Source of the DNA: Bacteroidales bacterium | Lineage (GTDB): Bacteria; Bacteroidota; Bacteroidia; Bacteroidales; UBA932 | Reading direction: 5' to 3' | Assembly: GCA_009777095.1 (NCBI GenBank) | Contig: WRMN01000001.1 | Coordinates: forward strand, 62,001 to 126,000 | DNA: 64,000 nucleotides | Shown: piece by piece, positions 1 to 9,007 of the stretch | Numbering within the stretch: the first letter of the stretch is position 1 | Layout of the letters: the number at the start of each line of letters is the position of its first letter | Notes under the pieces: generated by a model | Database searches by the model: none | Told to the model about the DNA's origin: nothing | The model's input: the letters and a program-made list of their open reading frames with translations, nothing else | Program-made: the position numbers and the translations under genes

Positions 1-2773
1 TAATCGGGGCTTCTACGACCTCAAAATCAGCTCTATAGTCAATATTAGGATAACTGTCGAATAAAGGTTGTTGTTCTTGCAATATAATCTTTAGGTCAAT
101 AATTGAGGGCGTACTCTTATTTACTTTTGCAAAAGAAGAAAATTCCGAAGCGGTTTTTGTTAAGGTATCAATTTGCTCAAGAAAGGTTTTGGATACCTCA
201 TCGAAGCGCTTTTTCCACTCCGGACGGTTGTCTTTCTTTAGTCGAACAAGGTGTTGCAGGCTCAACCGCATGGGCGTTAGCGGATTTTTAATCTCGTGGG
301 CGATTTGCTGCGCCATTTCCCGCCATGCGCTTTCGCGCTCGCTCTTAGCCAATTGCTTGGCGCTTTTATTAAGGACGGTAAGCATTTCATTGTAAGCAGC
401 CACGACAGCGCCGATTTCATCGTCGGAAGTATAATCAATATAATCGGGAGCGGCTAAAATGTCGAGACCTTGCAAGTGGCGCTGAAGAATACTCAATGGC
501 CTGATTAATCGGTTCGACAAGGCCCAGCCCATGAATATGGCAATGATCATCAGTACAATATACAGATTGGCAAAGGCAGTGATAATGGTATAGATGTCTT
601 TTGTAATATTTTTTGTATCTAAAAAATTAGGTAAATTGACGAAGGCAACAAATTCGCCGTTTTGATTATGGTAAGGAGCGTAAATCGACAGGTAGGATTT
701 AGCTACAAGCTGCTCATTTGTCGTAAATTGCATGGTTCCTTTATGTCGAAGCGCTGTTAATGCGACAGTGTTCATTCGAGAACTTTGTATGTGCTTGGTG
801 AAAATTTCGGGGCGTGATGATATAATTAATTTGCCGTTGATATCGTACATATTAATATCAAGCAACAATCCGCGAGCTATGCGGGTTACTCTTTGCGCTA
901 AGTCCTTGTCATTATAAATCTTGTCGACTTGCACATCTTGCAGGTAAGGGTCTAAAGAAGCCAATACTAATTGAAGCCTGTCGTTCATCTTGCTGTCGGT
1001 AAGGTAACGGTATAGGACAATGGTATGCAAGATACTACTCACACCTACAAACAAGACAGAGAAAATAAGCAGGGAAAACAGGGTGAATGTGATGCGCTTA
1101 CGTAGTTTATTTTTTGGTCGGATACCTAAGCGCCTTCTTGTAATACGAAGCAGCAGAATGAAAAAAACAGTAAAAAAAAGCAGGTTATAGGACAATGCCG
1201 CAGTGTAAGCAAAAAAATCAGCATTTCTCCTGGTGATTACCACCGTGCAGCCGTCATCAAAATGGTAGAAAAAATGCCTAAAGCTTTCCTTATCTACCAT
1301 AGGCGACAAGGCGCCTTTCCATTGTTCTTTGAAGTGAAAAGGATAATCATACTCGCCGATACGACTGCTCAGTTGCTCCTTACTATATTTTCCGAAAGAA
1401 TAGGCAGGTGGCCATGCGAAAACTTCGGAACAGTTGTTTCTTTGCAACAACTCAGGATAACCGCTTTCTTGAGAAAAGGTGGTGATTACAGGCTCGTAAT
1501 GCGAAATGAGTTTACATGCCAAAATAGCAGTTTTGTGTTGCTCCAACTGTTGTCTGTAATGCGCAATAACATACAAGGTGTAGGCAGGCATTAAGAGGAG
1601 GAAGAAGAAGAAAAAAGCCCTTTTTATCCATCTGTGGTATTGTTTTTGGCAGAATGTTTTTAAACTTAAATGTATCATCAGGAACAAGGTGGTGTACATA
1701 AAGCCAAAAATAATGTAAGCAATAATCGAATATATATCTAAACTCTGCAGCCGTTGCAGAGCAAGGCCAATGACGGAATTTAGGGAAACCGACCGTACAA
1801 TATAATGAATCAGATAGATTGTTATTGCCGTAACAGCAAAAGCAATAGCGCTGCTTATATATTTTCTCATAGAAGAGGATCGGGCATAGCGTACACGCCA
1901 AACTCTACGCCAATGGTAGAGCATGCTAACAATCAGAAAAGCAAAAATCACATCTAATAATAACGAACCTAAGGAATGAAGATAACAGGAATCGGCAAAG
2001 ACTTTAGGAGAGAATAAACGGAGTTCGCCTGCAAAAAAATCATTGCCAAAAAATAATAAGGCTCTTAGCGCAATGAGGAGCGCAATAAATACAAGGATTA
2101 ATCGCGAACTGTTTGTATAAAGAAAGAAAAAGAAAATGCTGCATAGTGCGAGTACAACAGCTATCCAACGAAGAAGAAGATTGATCTTATAGTGCGAATG
2201 GCGATCGGCCGAAGTTATCTTGAACAAGGGTATATCCTCTAAACCATAGACCATGCTGCCGGTAGGGCTGTCGGTCGGAAGTATGGATATATCGTTTGAA
2301 AAGCCTAAGGCGGAATTAATTTCACCGATTAAAAATTGATTGGTATAAGGATAACAGGTTTGAATAAGCAGGGTTGCGACCACATCGAATTTGGCACGCT
2401 GGTATTTGCGGGCCAAGTACCAGCCGTGATTGATTTTCTGATATTGTAAACAGGTATCGATTTTAAGCAGTTCGGCCTCATCGGCAGGAATATCGTTTAT
2501 CCAATGCCGTAGTTGGCCATCTTCAAAAATAAATAAGGCAAGGTCCGGACTGATTTTATCGGTCGAGATGGCTTCAAAATCGGCAAGAGAATGAATATTT
2601 GAGGCTATGTTTTTAACCTCTTGCTGTTTTTTGCTGATAAGTTCACTGCAGCGGTCTATTGTTTTCCTGTTCACCACCGGAACAGAAAAATCTAATAAAG
2701 AAGCCGCAAAAACAAGCACCGCAATAACTGACGCGCTTAATGTACCATATAGCAGAAGGGTTTTGTTTTTCAT
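1..2773 (-). CDS. NtrY-like membrane sensor histidine kinase (3' end beyond window)
   Basis: The minus-strand frame is open from the ATG at 2773 to the window edge (924 codons), so the gene is truncated at its C-terminus. It begins with a membrane segment (about residues 6-26), followed by a soluble sensor part, several hydrophobic blocks between about 190 and 580, a second extracytoplasmic stretch, and a HAMP-like segment around 735-790. The H-box reads QIAHEIKNPLTPMRL with the phospho-acceptor at about H826. The E-I-K-N-P-L-T-P pattern is typical of NtrY/NtrB-type kinases. The ATPase domain lies outside the window. The start is 2 bases after the rlmH stop, so the two are probably cotranscribed. 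No partner regulator is visible. Ligand unknown. Confidence 0.9.
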   Translation of the reverse strand, partial: MKNKTLLLYGTLSASVIAVLVFAASLLDFSVPVVNRKTIDRCSELISKKQQEVKNIASNIHSLADFEAISTDKISPDLALFIFEDGQLRHWINDIPADEAELLKIDTCLQYQKINHGWYLARKYQRAKFDVVATLLIQTCYPYTNQFLIGEINSALGFSNDISILPTDSPTGSMVYGLEDIPLFKITSADRHSHYKINLLLRWIAVVLALCSIFFFFLYTNSSRLILVFIALLIALRALLFFGNDFFAGELRLFSPKVFADSCYLHSLGSLLLDVIFAFLIVSMLYHWRRVWRVRYARSSSMRKYISSAIAFAVTAITIYLIHYIVRSVSLNSVIGLALQRLQSLDIYSIIAYIIFGFMYTTLFLMIHLSLKTFCQKQYHRWIKRAFFFFFLLLMPAYTLYVIAHYRQQLEQHKTAILACKLISHYEPVITTFSQESGYPELLQRNNCSEVFAWPPAYSFGKYSKEQLSSRIGEYDYPFHFKEQWKGALSPMVDKESFRHFFYHFDDGCTVVITRRNADFFAYTAALSYNLLFFTVFFILLLRITRRRLGIRPKNKLRKRITFTLFSLLIFSVLFVGVSSILHTIVLYRYLTDSKMNDRLQLVLASLDPYLQDVQVDKIYNDKDLAQRVTRIARGLLLDINMYDINGKLIISSRPEIFTKHIQSSRMNTVALTALRHKGTMQFTTNEQLVAKSYLSIYAPYHNQNGEFVAFVNLPNFLDTKNITKDIYTIITAFANLYIVLMIIAIFMGWALSNRLIRPLSILQRHLQGLDILAAPDYIDYTSDDEIGAVVAAYNEMLTVLNKSAKQLAKSERESAWREMAQQIAHEIKNPLTPMRLSLQHLVRLKKDNRPEWKKRFDEVSKTFLEQIDTLTKTASEFSSFAKVNKSTPSIIDLKIILQEQQPLFDSYPNIDYRADFEVVEAPI

Positions 2774-2775
2774 GA

Positions 2776-3249
2776 TTAACGATGATGATAGGCCTCGCCT
2801 TTAATGATGGTAAATGCGCGATAAAGCTGCTCTACTGCAATTAATCGCACCATTTGATGAGAAAAAGTCATGGGCGAAAGCGATAATTTATCATTAGCCC
2901 TTTGGTATAGTTTGTCGGAAAATCCGAAAGCGCCGCCTATGACTATTACCAATGGTTTTTGCGCATACAATAAACGCTTTTCGAGATAGCCGGCAAAGGC
3001 TACAGATGAAAATTGCCGACCACTTTCATCTAATAGCAACAATTCGTCGTTGCTGCCCAAGGTTTGAAGAATCAATGCCCCCTCCTGAGCTTTTAATTGT
3101 TCCTGAGAAAGGTTTTTAGCATTGCGCACATCGGGAAGTTCCTTGTATTCAAAAGATGTATAATGTTGTAAACGTTCGACATACAACAAAATGCCTTCGC
3201 GCAGGTAGGCAAAATTGGTTTTTCCTATGGCTAACAAGGTTATTTTCAT
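2776..3249 (-). CDS. rlmH: 23S rRNA (pseudouridine-1915-N3)-methyltransferase RlmH
   Basis: This 157-residue protein has the size and layout of RlmH, the SPOUT-fold enzyme that methylates pseudouridine 1915 of 23S rRNA using SAM. It starts MKITLLAIGK, has the SPOUT glycine-rich segment VIVIGGAFGFSD, and ends in the family pattern SHQMVRLIAVEQLYRA...GEAYHHR. I chose the ATG at 3249 rather than the TTG three codons upstream, because that TTG is part of the promoter -7 box (3256-3263). The kinase gene follows after 2 bases. Confidence 0.95.
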   Translation of the reverse strand: MKITLLAIGKTNFAYLREGILLYVERLQHYTSFEYKELPDVRNAKNLSQEQLKAQEGALILQTLGSNDELLLLDESGRQFSSVAFAGYLEKRLLYAQKPLVIVIGGAFGFSDKLYQRANDKLSLSPMTFSHQMVRLIAVEQLYRAFTIIKGEAYHHR

Positions 3250-3255
3250 AATGTA

Positions 3256-3263
3256 CAAAGTTA
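3256..3263 (-). promoter_or_regulatory. rlmH promoter -7 box (TAACTTTG)
   Basis: TAACTTTG matches the Bacteroidota -7 consensus TAnnTTTG. Only six bases separate it from the rlmH ATG, so the transcript would be leaderless or nearly so. No clear -33 TTTG is seen. Confidence 0.55.
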
Positions 3264-3338
3264 GGAAAAATTTTGAGAACCCCCTTTCTCCGAAGACTGT
3301 ATTTGCATACCCTATATATTAATGCCAAATATTTTTAC

Positions 3339-3346
3339 TATATTTG
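3339..3346 (+). promoter_or_regulatory. -7 box (TATATTTG) of the DUF4783 gene
   Basis: TATATTTG lies 15 bases before the ATG at 3362. It fits TAnnTTTG. The -33 element is not clear. Confidence 0.5.
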
Positions 3347-3361
3347 CAAAAATCTTATGCT

Positions 3362-3766
3362 ATGAAAAAACTTACCAATTTAATACTCTGTCTGTTGTTA
3401 TTTGCGCCCTTGCCTGCACAGACTGATTGCAAGCCTTTGTTTGAACCCATAGCAGAAACCCTGCGTAAGACGGATTTTGCAGCCTTTTCGGACTATTTTG
3501 CCAAGGCTATAGAATGCAATATTCTGGGTGAAGAACAGACGTACAGCAAGGAACAGGCCTTGCAGGTCATTAGGAATTTCTTCAATGTCAATGGAGAGGT
3601 TCGTTCTTACACCATCAAACATTGCAGCGGCAAGGAATACCTGAAATATGCCATCGGTAATTTGACTACTACCAATGGATCTACTTACCGTATTACCTTG
3701 TTTGTAAGCCTTGACGAGGGGAATAAACCCAAAATCCAACAATTGCGCATAACACATAACTCATAA
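3362..3766 (+). CDS. DUF4783 family secreted protein
   Basis: A 134-residue protein with a Sec signal peptide (MKKLTNLILCLLLFAPLPA then Q). The mature part, with paired phrases such as FNVNGEVRSYTIKHCSGKEY and YRITLFVSLDEGNKPKI, resembles the DUF4783 family, small NTF2-like proteins common in Bacteroidota, often next to nadC and rlmH. The start is the ATG at 3362; the upstream TTG at 3344 lies inside the -7 box. The stop is immediately followed by the nadC ATG at 3767, so the two are translationally adjacent. Function unknown. Confidence 0.8.
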   Translation: MKKLTNLILCLLLFAPLPAQTDCKPLFEPIAETLRKTDFAAFSDYFAKAIECNILGEEQTYSKEQALQVIRNFFNVNGEVRSYTIKHCSGKEYLKYAIGNLTTTNGSTYRITLFVSLDEGNKPKIQQLRITHNS

Positions 3767-4612
3767 ATGAATTACCAGCCTTATATAGACCAATTAATTT
3801 CGCTGGCTATAGCTGAAGATATCGGCGACGGCGATCACACTTCCTTGTCTTGTATTTCGCCCGATGCCCTTGGTAAAATGAAGTTACTGGTAAAGCAAGA
3901 GGGCGTAATTGCCGGCATAGCCATTGCCCGACAGATTTTTCATCGTATTGATGCCGATTTACAAATGGAGCAATTACTCGAAGATGGCGCTAAAGTAGCC
4001 GTTGGCGATATTGCCTTTTATGTGTCGGGAAAAGTGCTTTCTTTATTGCAGGCCGAGCGGTTGTCGCTGAATGTGATGCAACGCATGAGTGGCGTAGCTA
4101 CGCAAACTGCTGTGTATGTTACACAATTGGAGGGTTTAAAAACAAAGGTGATAGATACGCGCAAAACCACGCCCGGCATGCGCGCTTTGGATAAATTAGC
4201 GGTAAAAATCGGCGGTGGCGGCAACCACCGCATGGGCTTGTTCGACATGATTCTTCTGAAAGATAATCATATTGATTTTGCAGGCAGCATAGAGTCGGCT
4301 ATTCGGAAAGCGCAGGATTACCTGCAGCGCAGCGGCCGAAACTTGGGCATTGAGGTAGAAGTGCGTTCGCTCGACGATGTGCGCACCGTAATGCGGGTAG
4401 GAGGGGTGCAGCGCATCATGCTCGACAATTTTGACATTCCTGCGACTAAGGAAGCCGTTGCTTTAATCAACGGGCAATATGAAACAGAATCATCGGGCGG
4501 TATTACTTTGGAAAACCTACGCGCTTATGCCGAATGCGGGGTTGATTTCATTTCCGTAGGCGCCCTTACCCACCAAATTAAGAGCCTTGATTTGAGTTTG
4601 AAGGCCTGTTAG
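3767..4612 (+). CDS. nadC: Nicotinate-nucleotide pyrophosphorylase (carboxylating)
   Basis: Quinolinate phosphoribosyltransferase converts quinolinate and PRPP to nicotinate mononucleotide, CO2 and PPi in de novo NAD synthesis. The 281-residue length is normal. Family motifs are the N-terminal AEDIGDGDHTS, the active-site block VIDTRKTTPGMRALDKLAV with the GGGGNHRMGL loop, KDNHI, and the C-terminal VDFISVGALTH barrel strand. It abuts the DUF4783 gene. Its stop codon overlaps the convergent OsmC stop (4609-4612). Confidence 0.97.
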   Translation: MNYQPYIDQLISLAIAEDIGDGDHTSLSCISPDALGKMKLLVKQEGVIAGIAIARQIFHRIDADLQMEQLLEDGAKVAVGDIAFYVSGKVLSLLQAERLSLNVMQRMSGVATQTAVYVTQLEGLKTKVIDTRKTTPGMRALDKLAVKIGGGGNHRMGLFDMILLKDNHIDFAGSIESAIRKAQDYLQRSGRNLGIEVEVRSLDDVRTVMRVGGVQRIMLDNFDIPATKEAVALINGQYETESSGGITLENLRAYAECGVDFISVGALTHQIKSLDLSLKAC

Positions 4613-5019
4613 CCTCCAAACGACATAGTTCGGGTAATCTTTATTTCCGACGACACGCTGTTGGCTACCGGACAAGCCTTGATAGACCCTTCGATAATTC
4701 GCAGTTCCTTTTCGCTGTAGTTGTTATGCGGAAACTTGAAGTGCTGTATAAGTTCTACAATCCGCCGAGGATTGTCGCCCATCACCTTTGTGGTTTCTAC
4801 TACTGTGCCGTCTATATTGAAGCCATGCGTTTGCGTAGCAATACCGATAATGGTCAATGCACAGCTGGCGTATGAAGCAGCAAATATATCGGTAGGAGAA
4901 AAAAACTCGCCATGCCCGCGATTGTCGGTAGGTGCATCGGTAATGATTTTGCTGCCCGATTGCAGATGTTCCGCTTCGGTGCGCAAATTTCCTAAATAAG
5001 TTGTTTTAACTGTTGCCAT
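4609..5019 (-). CDS. OsmC family peroxiredoxin-like protein
   Basis: The 136-residue OsmC/Ohr-type protein has the two conserved cysteines: one in SYASCALTIIGI (about residue 53) and one in IKACPVANSV (about 114). In this family the two cysteines reduce organic hydroperoxides in the cytoplasm. The order of motifs resembles the OsmC/YhfA branch more than Ohr; substrate unproven. It is monocistronic, with a full TTTG-N20-TATATTTG promoter upstream, and its stop overlaps that of nadC. Confidence 0.9.
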   Translation of the reverse strand: MATVKTTYLGNLRTEAEHLQSGSKIITDAPTDNRGHGEFFSPTDIFAASYASCALTIIGIATQTHGFNIDGTVVETTKVMGDNPRRIVELIQHFKFPHNNYSEKELRIIEGSIKACPVANSVSSEIKITRTMSFGG

Positions 5020-5044
5020 AATTTTCTATTTTAATTTTCTGCTA

Positions 5045-5076
5045 CAAATATACGCTTTTTTCGGCAGAAATGCAAA
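5045..5076 (-). promoter_or_regulatory. OsmC gene promoter, TTTG-N20-TATATTTG
   Basis: On the minus strand TTTG (5076-5073) and TATATTTG (5052-5045) are separated by exactly 20 bases, a full Bacteroidota-type promoter 25 bases before the OsmC start. Confidence 0.65.
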
Positions 5077-5095
5077 TCGCTTCATGCCTCACGTT

Positions 5096-6106
5096 TTAAA
5101 CCACATTCACTTCCATTTCTAATGCAATGTTGAAGCGTTCGGCGACCGATTGTTGGATAGCGGCAGCTAATTGCAAGATTTCTTCGCCTGTGCCTCCGCC
5201 GTAATTGACTAACACTAAGGCCTGCGCCTTGTGGACGCCTACCCGACCTCTTTGTTTGCCTTTCCAACCGCACTGCTCAATGAGCCAGCCTGCGGGAATT
5301 TTTGCCTGCCCTTTGCCTGTCGGATAAACCGTTAGTTGCGGATAACGCGCTTGCAACGCCAATGCTGTAGCTTCAGTAACCGTTGGATTTTTAAAGAAAC
5401 TTCCGGCATTGCCGATTTCAGCAGGATCAGGCAGTTTTTCTTTACGAATTTGTAAAACGGTTTCACGCACTTCCTGTATGCCGATTTTTGGCATAGCTTG
5501 CAACAATTTAGACAGGCTGTCGTATTGAATATTAAGTTTGGACTGTGTAGAGAGACAAAAACTTACTTTAGTAATTAAAAGTTTGTTTTTCCACGCTTGC
5601 TTAAAAATGCTGTCGCGATAGCCGAAACCACAGTCGGCATTACTGAAACGAATAGTTTCCAAACTGTCTAAACGTATAGCCTCTACTTCGGTAATGGTAT
5701 CCTTCACTTCAGCGCCGTAGGCTCCGATATTTTGTATCGGTGCGGCACCCACCGTTCCGGGAATTCCGCTCAGATTTTCCAAACCGCCCCAAGCCTGAGC
5801 AACGCAATGAGCGACCAGACTGTCCCATATTACGCCTGCGCCTGCGCTAATCATTACCTCACTGTTCGGCAAGGCGGTTGAGGTAATTTCCATGAACCGC
5901 GGGTGAACCACCAAGCCTTCGAAATCGCGGCAAAAAAGCAGGTTGCTGCCTTCGCCGAGTGCAACCAAAGGCAGTTCCCGAAAAAAAATGTCGGAAAATA
6001 ATGATTTTAATTCCTCTAAGCTGCTTGGCTCGGCGTAGTAGCGGGCTTTAACATCAAAGCCAAAGGTGTTTTGCGCCTTAAGCGGATAGTGTTCGTGAAT
6101 TTGCAT
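5096..6106 (-). CDS. murB: UDP-N-acetylenolpyruvoylglucosamine reductase
   Basis: MurB is the FAD/NADPH enzyme that reduces UDP-GlcNAc-enolpyruvate to UDP-MurNAc in the cytoplasm. At 336 residues it is of the long type I class. Seen are the FAD-binding VALGEGSNLLF and SGIPGTVGAAPIQNIGAYG, the YRDSIFK segment, the catalytic loop GNAGSFFKNP and AGWLIEQCGWKG. The ATG at 6106 is preferred over the GTG just before it. The start lies inside the end of the DoxX-like gene (29-bp overlap), so translation is probably coupled in a tmk-DoxX-murB operon. Confidence 0.96.
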   Translation of the reverse strand: MQIHEHYPLKAQNTFGFDVKARYYAEPSSLEELKSLFSDIFFRELPLVALGEGSNLLFCRDFEGLVVHPRFMEITSTALPNSEVMISAGAGVIWDSLVAHCVAQAWGGLENLSGIPGTVGAAPIQNIGAYGAEVKDTITEVEAIRLDSLETIRFSNADCGFGYRDSIFKQAWKNKLLITKVSFCLSTQSKLNIQYDSLSKLLQAMPKIGIQEVRETVLQIRKEKLPDPAEIGNAGSFFKNPTVTEATALALQARYPQLTVYPTGKGQAKIPAGWLIEQCGWKGKQRGRVGVHKAQALVLVNYGGGTGEEILQLAAAIQQSVAERFNIALEMEVNVV

Positions 6107-7364
6107 CACATTCTTTCTTGGGGCCGTATTTCCTGAAACAGTATGCCAACATAATCATTATAACAAAGAGTACAACGACTAATAACTGTGAAGTAAGTTT
6201 TTCCCAAGTTTGATGCTCGGCAATCAATTTGTCGGGATTTTTCGAAAGATATTTACTTTCTAATGCTTTGATGCTTGGTATATCACTATGGCTCCATTTG
6301 GCGATAATGGTGCCGTTATGCAGTAATAGCAGTCCGGGATTCGACCTGACCATGCTTTTTAACGGTTTCTCATCGGTAAAGTAAATAGGATATTCGGCAC
6401 TGGTTTGTTCAACAAATTGCTCTACCTTTTCTGCAGCCGAACCGGAAAGACCAATGAAATACATGCCGTCATGACGAAGTACATATTCGTTGATAGCATT
6501 GATTTTGTCTGTATGACTTAAAGAAGCTTTGTCGGCATGAGGCATGGTAACCATAAACAGATAACCCGACAAGCTCAGAATTTCATCAGTGATGTGTTCC
6601 CATTCGTTGGAATTAATGCTAAAATCGGCGATAGGCGGTTGATAGCCTTCTTTCTTTAACACGTTTATTGTTTCCACAAATTGCCATGAAGGATCATCTT
6701 GCGGGTAATCTTGCAGGGTAAAAGTACGGCGGCCTTCGGTTGCATGTTCATAAATTAAAGTAGTTTCATAAACATCTTGCGGAGCGCCTTCGGGAATTTC
6801 CATCGCCTGTTGGATGTTCACGCCGACTTTGTAAGGCAGGAAATCTATCAGTGGCAGGTGGCGCAGGCAATACACCGATAGCAATATCATACAGACGGTA
6901 AAAGCGCCGCCGGTAATAAATTCATTGCGGCAGTTCGACAAGGGACGGTATTTCTTTCGTTCTAAAAAAACGATAACTACAAAAATGTCGAGAATAACAT
7001 TTTTGAAAAAAGTTTCCCAGTTGGTCATTTTAATGGCTTCGCCGAAACAGCCGCAGTCGGTTACCGGATTGAAGATGGCTAGAATTAGCGTGAATACGGT
7101 AAAAAAGCCCATAAATGCCGCCGTAGCCCAAGCGGTGAGGTTCATTCGTAGTCCCATCAGCAGGCAGAAACCAAGCGCCAACTCGGCTGTGGATAGTAAG
7201 ATGCCTATAATAAAGGCAAAGGGACTAAAAAATTCCATGTGAAAAGCCTGAAAATCGGCAATAAAAATAAGTTCCGAACCAATGGGGTCTATGGCTTTTA
7301 CATAGCCCGAAAAGATAAATAACAGTCCTAAGAGGACACGGCTGGTAATACGTAATGCTTTCAT
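6078..7364 (-). CDS. DoxX/MauE-like membrane protein with C-terminal periplasmic domain (BT_3928-like)
   Basis: A 428-residue protein. The first ~150 residues carry four hydrophobic helices with FSGYVKAIDPIG, AELALGFCLLMGLR and the cysteine motif TDCGCFGEA, resembling the DoxX/MauE superfamily and the Bacteroidota BT_3928 family. A further membrane segment precedes a ~200-residue soluble part, then a final helix (LLVVVLFVIMIMLAYCF). The soluble part looks like a thioredoxin-fold derivative without a CxxC. A role in redox or lipoprotein biology is inference. It overlaps tmk by 4 bases (ATGA) and murB by 29. Confidence 0.75.
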   Translation of the reverse strand: MKALRITSRVLLGLLFIFSGYVKAIDPIGSELIFIADFQAFHMEFFSPFAFIIGILLSTAELALGFCLLMGLRMNLTAWATAAFMGFFTVFTLILAIFNPVTDCGCFGEAIKMTNWETFFKNVILDIFVVIVFLERKKYRPLSNCRNEFITGGAFTVCMILLSVYCLRHLPLIDFLPYKVGVNIQQAMEIPEGAPQDVYETTLIYEHATEGRRTFTLQDYPQDDPSWQFVETINVLKKEGYQPPIADFSINSNEWEHITDEILSLSGYLFMVTMPHADKASLSHTDKINAINEYVLRHDGMYFIGLSGSAAEKVEQFVEQTSAEYPIYFTDEKPLKSMVRSNPGLLLLHNGTIIAKWSHSDIPSIKALESKYLSKNPDKLIAEHQTWEKLTSQLLVVVLFVIMIMLAYCFRKYGPKKECDANSRTLSA

Positions 7365-8035
7365 GAGATTAAAGGTATAATGTGTGATTGTATTTTTTCA
7401 AAAATAGATGATGCAGGTAATATTTTGAAGCCATCGCCGCAATTGATGACGTGGAATTTAGGGTCTTGCGTCGATTGTTCGAGATACACGGCGCGCACCT
7501 GCTCCTGCAAGTTGAGGCTTTCCTCATGAATGTCTTTTTTCCCTTGCAGGTAACTACGATCTTCGCCTTGGCGGTCTTCGCTAAGTTTTTCTTCTACATG
7601 CGATAAAGGCACATCTAAGAAAAGGGTCAGGTCAGGCTGCGGAATGCCGAAATAGTCGTATTCCATTTGCAGAATCCATTGCCGTAAAGCCGGTCGTTCA
7701 GTCGGAGGCAACTTGGCGCACTGAAAGGCAATATTGGAATACACATAGCGGTCAAGCAGTACGCACTTGCCTGCTGAAATCCAACTGCGGATAATGGGCG
7801 CTGCGTTATTGCGGTCGCCGGCAAAAAGCAGCCCTACAATATAGGGGTCAACCGTTTGAATGTCGCCCAAGTCGCCACGCAAAAACTTGGCAATCAATTC
7901 GCCGAAAATCGGAGCATCGAATCGTGGAAAGTGCATCAATTCCGATTGCACATTGTTTTTTGTTAAAAAACTCTGTAACAACCTCATCTGCGTTGACTTA
8001 CCTGCTCCGTCAAGTCCTTCTAAAACAATAAACAT
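7361..8035 (-). CDS. tmk: Thymidylate kinase
   Basis: dTMP kinase phosphorylates dTMP to dTDP with ATP. The 224-residue protein has the P-loop LEGLDGAGKSTQM at its N-terminus, the DRYVYSN substrate motif (D-R-Y) and a lid region with EDRQGEDRS. It heads the operon tmk-DoxX-murB (ATGA overlap with the next gene), with TATTTTTG 24 bases upstream as the likely -7 box. thyA and folA, which supply dTMP, lie elsewhere in the window. Confidence 0.96.
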   Translation of the reverse strand: MFIVLEGLDGAGKSTQMRLLQSFLTKNNVQSELMHFPRFDAPIFGELIAKFLRGDLGDIQTVDPYIVGLLFAGDRNNAAPIIRSWISAGKCVLLDRYVYSNIAFQCAKLPPTERPALRQWILQMEYDYFGIPQPDLTLFLDVPLSHVEEKLSEDRQGEDRSYLQGKKDIHEESLNLQEQVRAVYLEQSTQDPKFHVINCGDGFKILPASSIFEKIQSHIIPLIS

Positions 8036-8058
8036 GCAAAAAATAACCTAAATTTTGG

Positions 8059-8066
8059 CAAAAATA
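8059..8066 (-). promoter_or_regulatory. tmk operon -7 box (TATTTTTG)
   Basis: TATTTTTG on the minus strand lies 23 bases before the tmk ATG; it fits TAnnTTTG. The -33 is not evident. Confidence 0.4.
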
Positions 8067-8112
8067 CAAAAAAAAATGCGAACTTGCAACGATTTACTAG
8101 GAAGCTTTTAAC

Positions 8113-8973
8113 ATGGAAGTAACACCATCTGTTTTAATTTGCGGCCAACATCGACTTTCACTGGAGGTGCCGCGTGTAATGGGAATTGTAAACCTGACCC
8201 CCGATTCGTTTTATGCCGAAAGCCGCTGTGCCGATGAGTATGAAGCCTTGCAGCGCATAGAGCAAATGTTGCGGGAAGGCGTTGATATTGTGGATATTGG
8301 AGCATATTCTACCCGTCCGGGCGCTACGGTGGTGAGCGCTGCAGCAGAAAAGGCCCGTTTGTCCTTGGTTTTCAAAGCTATTATTCGTAATTTCCCTAAG
8401 CTAATGCTATCGCTTGACACCTTTCGCGCCGGTGTAGTGAAGTACCTTTATGAGCATTACGGCGCTTTTATGGTGAACGATATAACCGCCGGAGCAGCCG
8501 ACAGGCGAATGATTCCCTATGTGGCTGCAACCAACTTGCCTTATGTTGTTATGCATACGCGGGGAACGCCGCAAACCATGCAGCAAATGACTGATTATAA
8601 AGATGCCGCAGAAGAAGTGATTGCCTATCTGCGTAAAAAGTTGATGGATCTTCGGAGGTCAGGCATACGACAAGTGATAATTGATCCCGGTTTTGGTTTT
8701 GCCAAGACGGTGGAGCAAAATTATCTTCTTTTTAACCGTTTAAAAGATTTTAGGGTACTTAATGCGCCTCTTTTGGCAGGAATTTCTCGCAAGTCGATGA
8801 TTTATAATCCATTGGGTATAACTCCCGAAGATGCGCTGAGCGCTACTTCCGCTTTGCATTTACAGGCCTTGTTGAACGGCGCTTCCATACTTCGGGTACA
8901 TGATGTGGCGGAAGCGGCGCAAATGGTTAAACTTTACCAATACCTGCAAGTCAATAAATCTGTAAATCCGTAA
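8113..8973 (+). CDS. folP: Dihydropteroate synthase
   Basis: DHPS condenses p-aminobenzoate with hydroxymethyl-dihydropterin diphosphate in folate synthesis and is the sulfonamide target. The 286-residue TIM barrel shows GIVNLTPDSFY (pterin/pABA loop), DIGAYSTRPGA, SLDTFR, VNDITAG, MHTRGTP, IIDPGFGFAK and the C-terminal GISRKSMIY and LRVHDV. The cdaA promoter lies just after the stop. Confidence 0.97.
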   Translation: MEVTPSVLICGQHRLSLEVPRVMGIVNLTPDSFYAESRCADEYEALQRIEQMLREGVDIVDIGAYSTRPGATVVSAAAEKARLSLVFKAIIRNFPKLMLSLDTFRAGVVKYLYEHYGAFMVNDITAGAADRRMIPYVAATNLPYVVMHTRGTPQTMQQMTDYKDAAEEVIAYLRKKLMDLRRSGIRQVIIDPGFGFAKTVEQNYLLFNRLKDFRVLNAPLLAGISRKSMIYNPLGITPEDALSATSALHLQALLNGASILRVHDVAEAAQMVKLYQYLQVNKSVNP

Positions 8974-8981
8974 ATTTTCTT

Positions 8982-8989
8982 TACCTTTG
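8982..8989 (+). promoter_or_regulatory. cdaA -7 box (TACCTTTG)
   Basis: TACCTTTG follows the folP stop and lies 18 bases before the cdaA ATG, giving cdaA its own promoter besides possible read-through. Confidence 0.5.
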
Positions 8990-9007
8990 TGGTTTAAATA
9001 ACAGACA

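Noticed and set aside
1512-1901. A 129-codon minus-strand frame within the left-edge kinase
   Set aside because: It is out of frame with the 924-codon kinase frame, which is continuous from 2773 to the edge.
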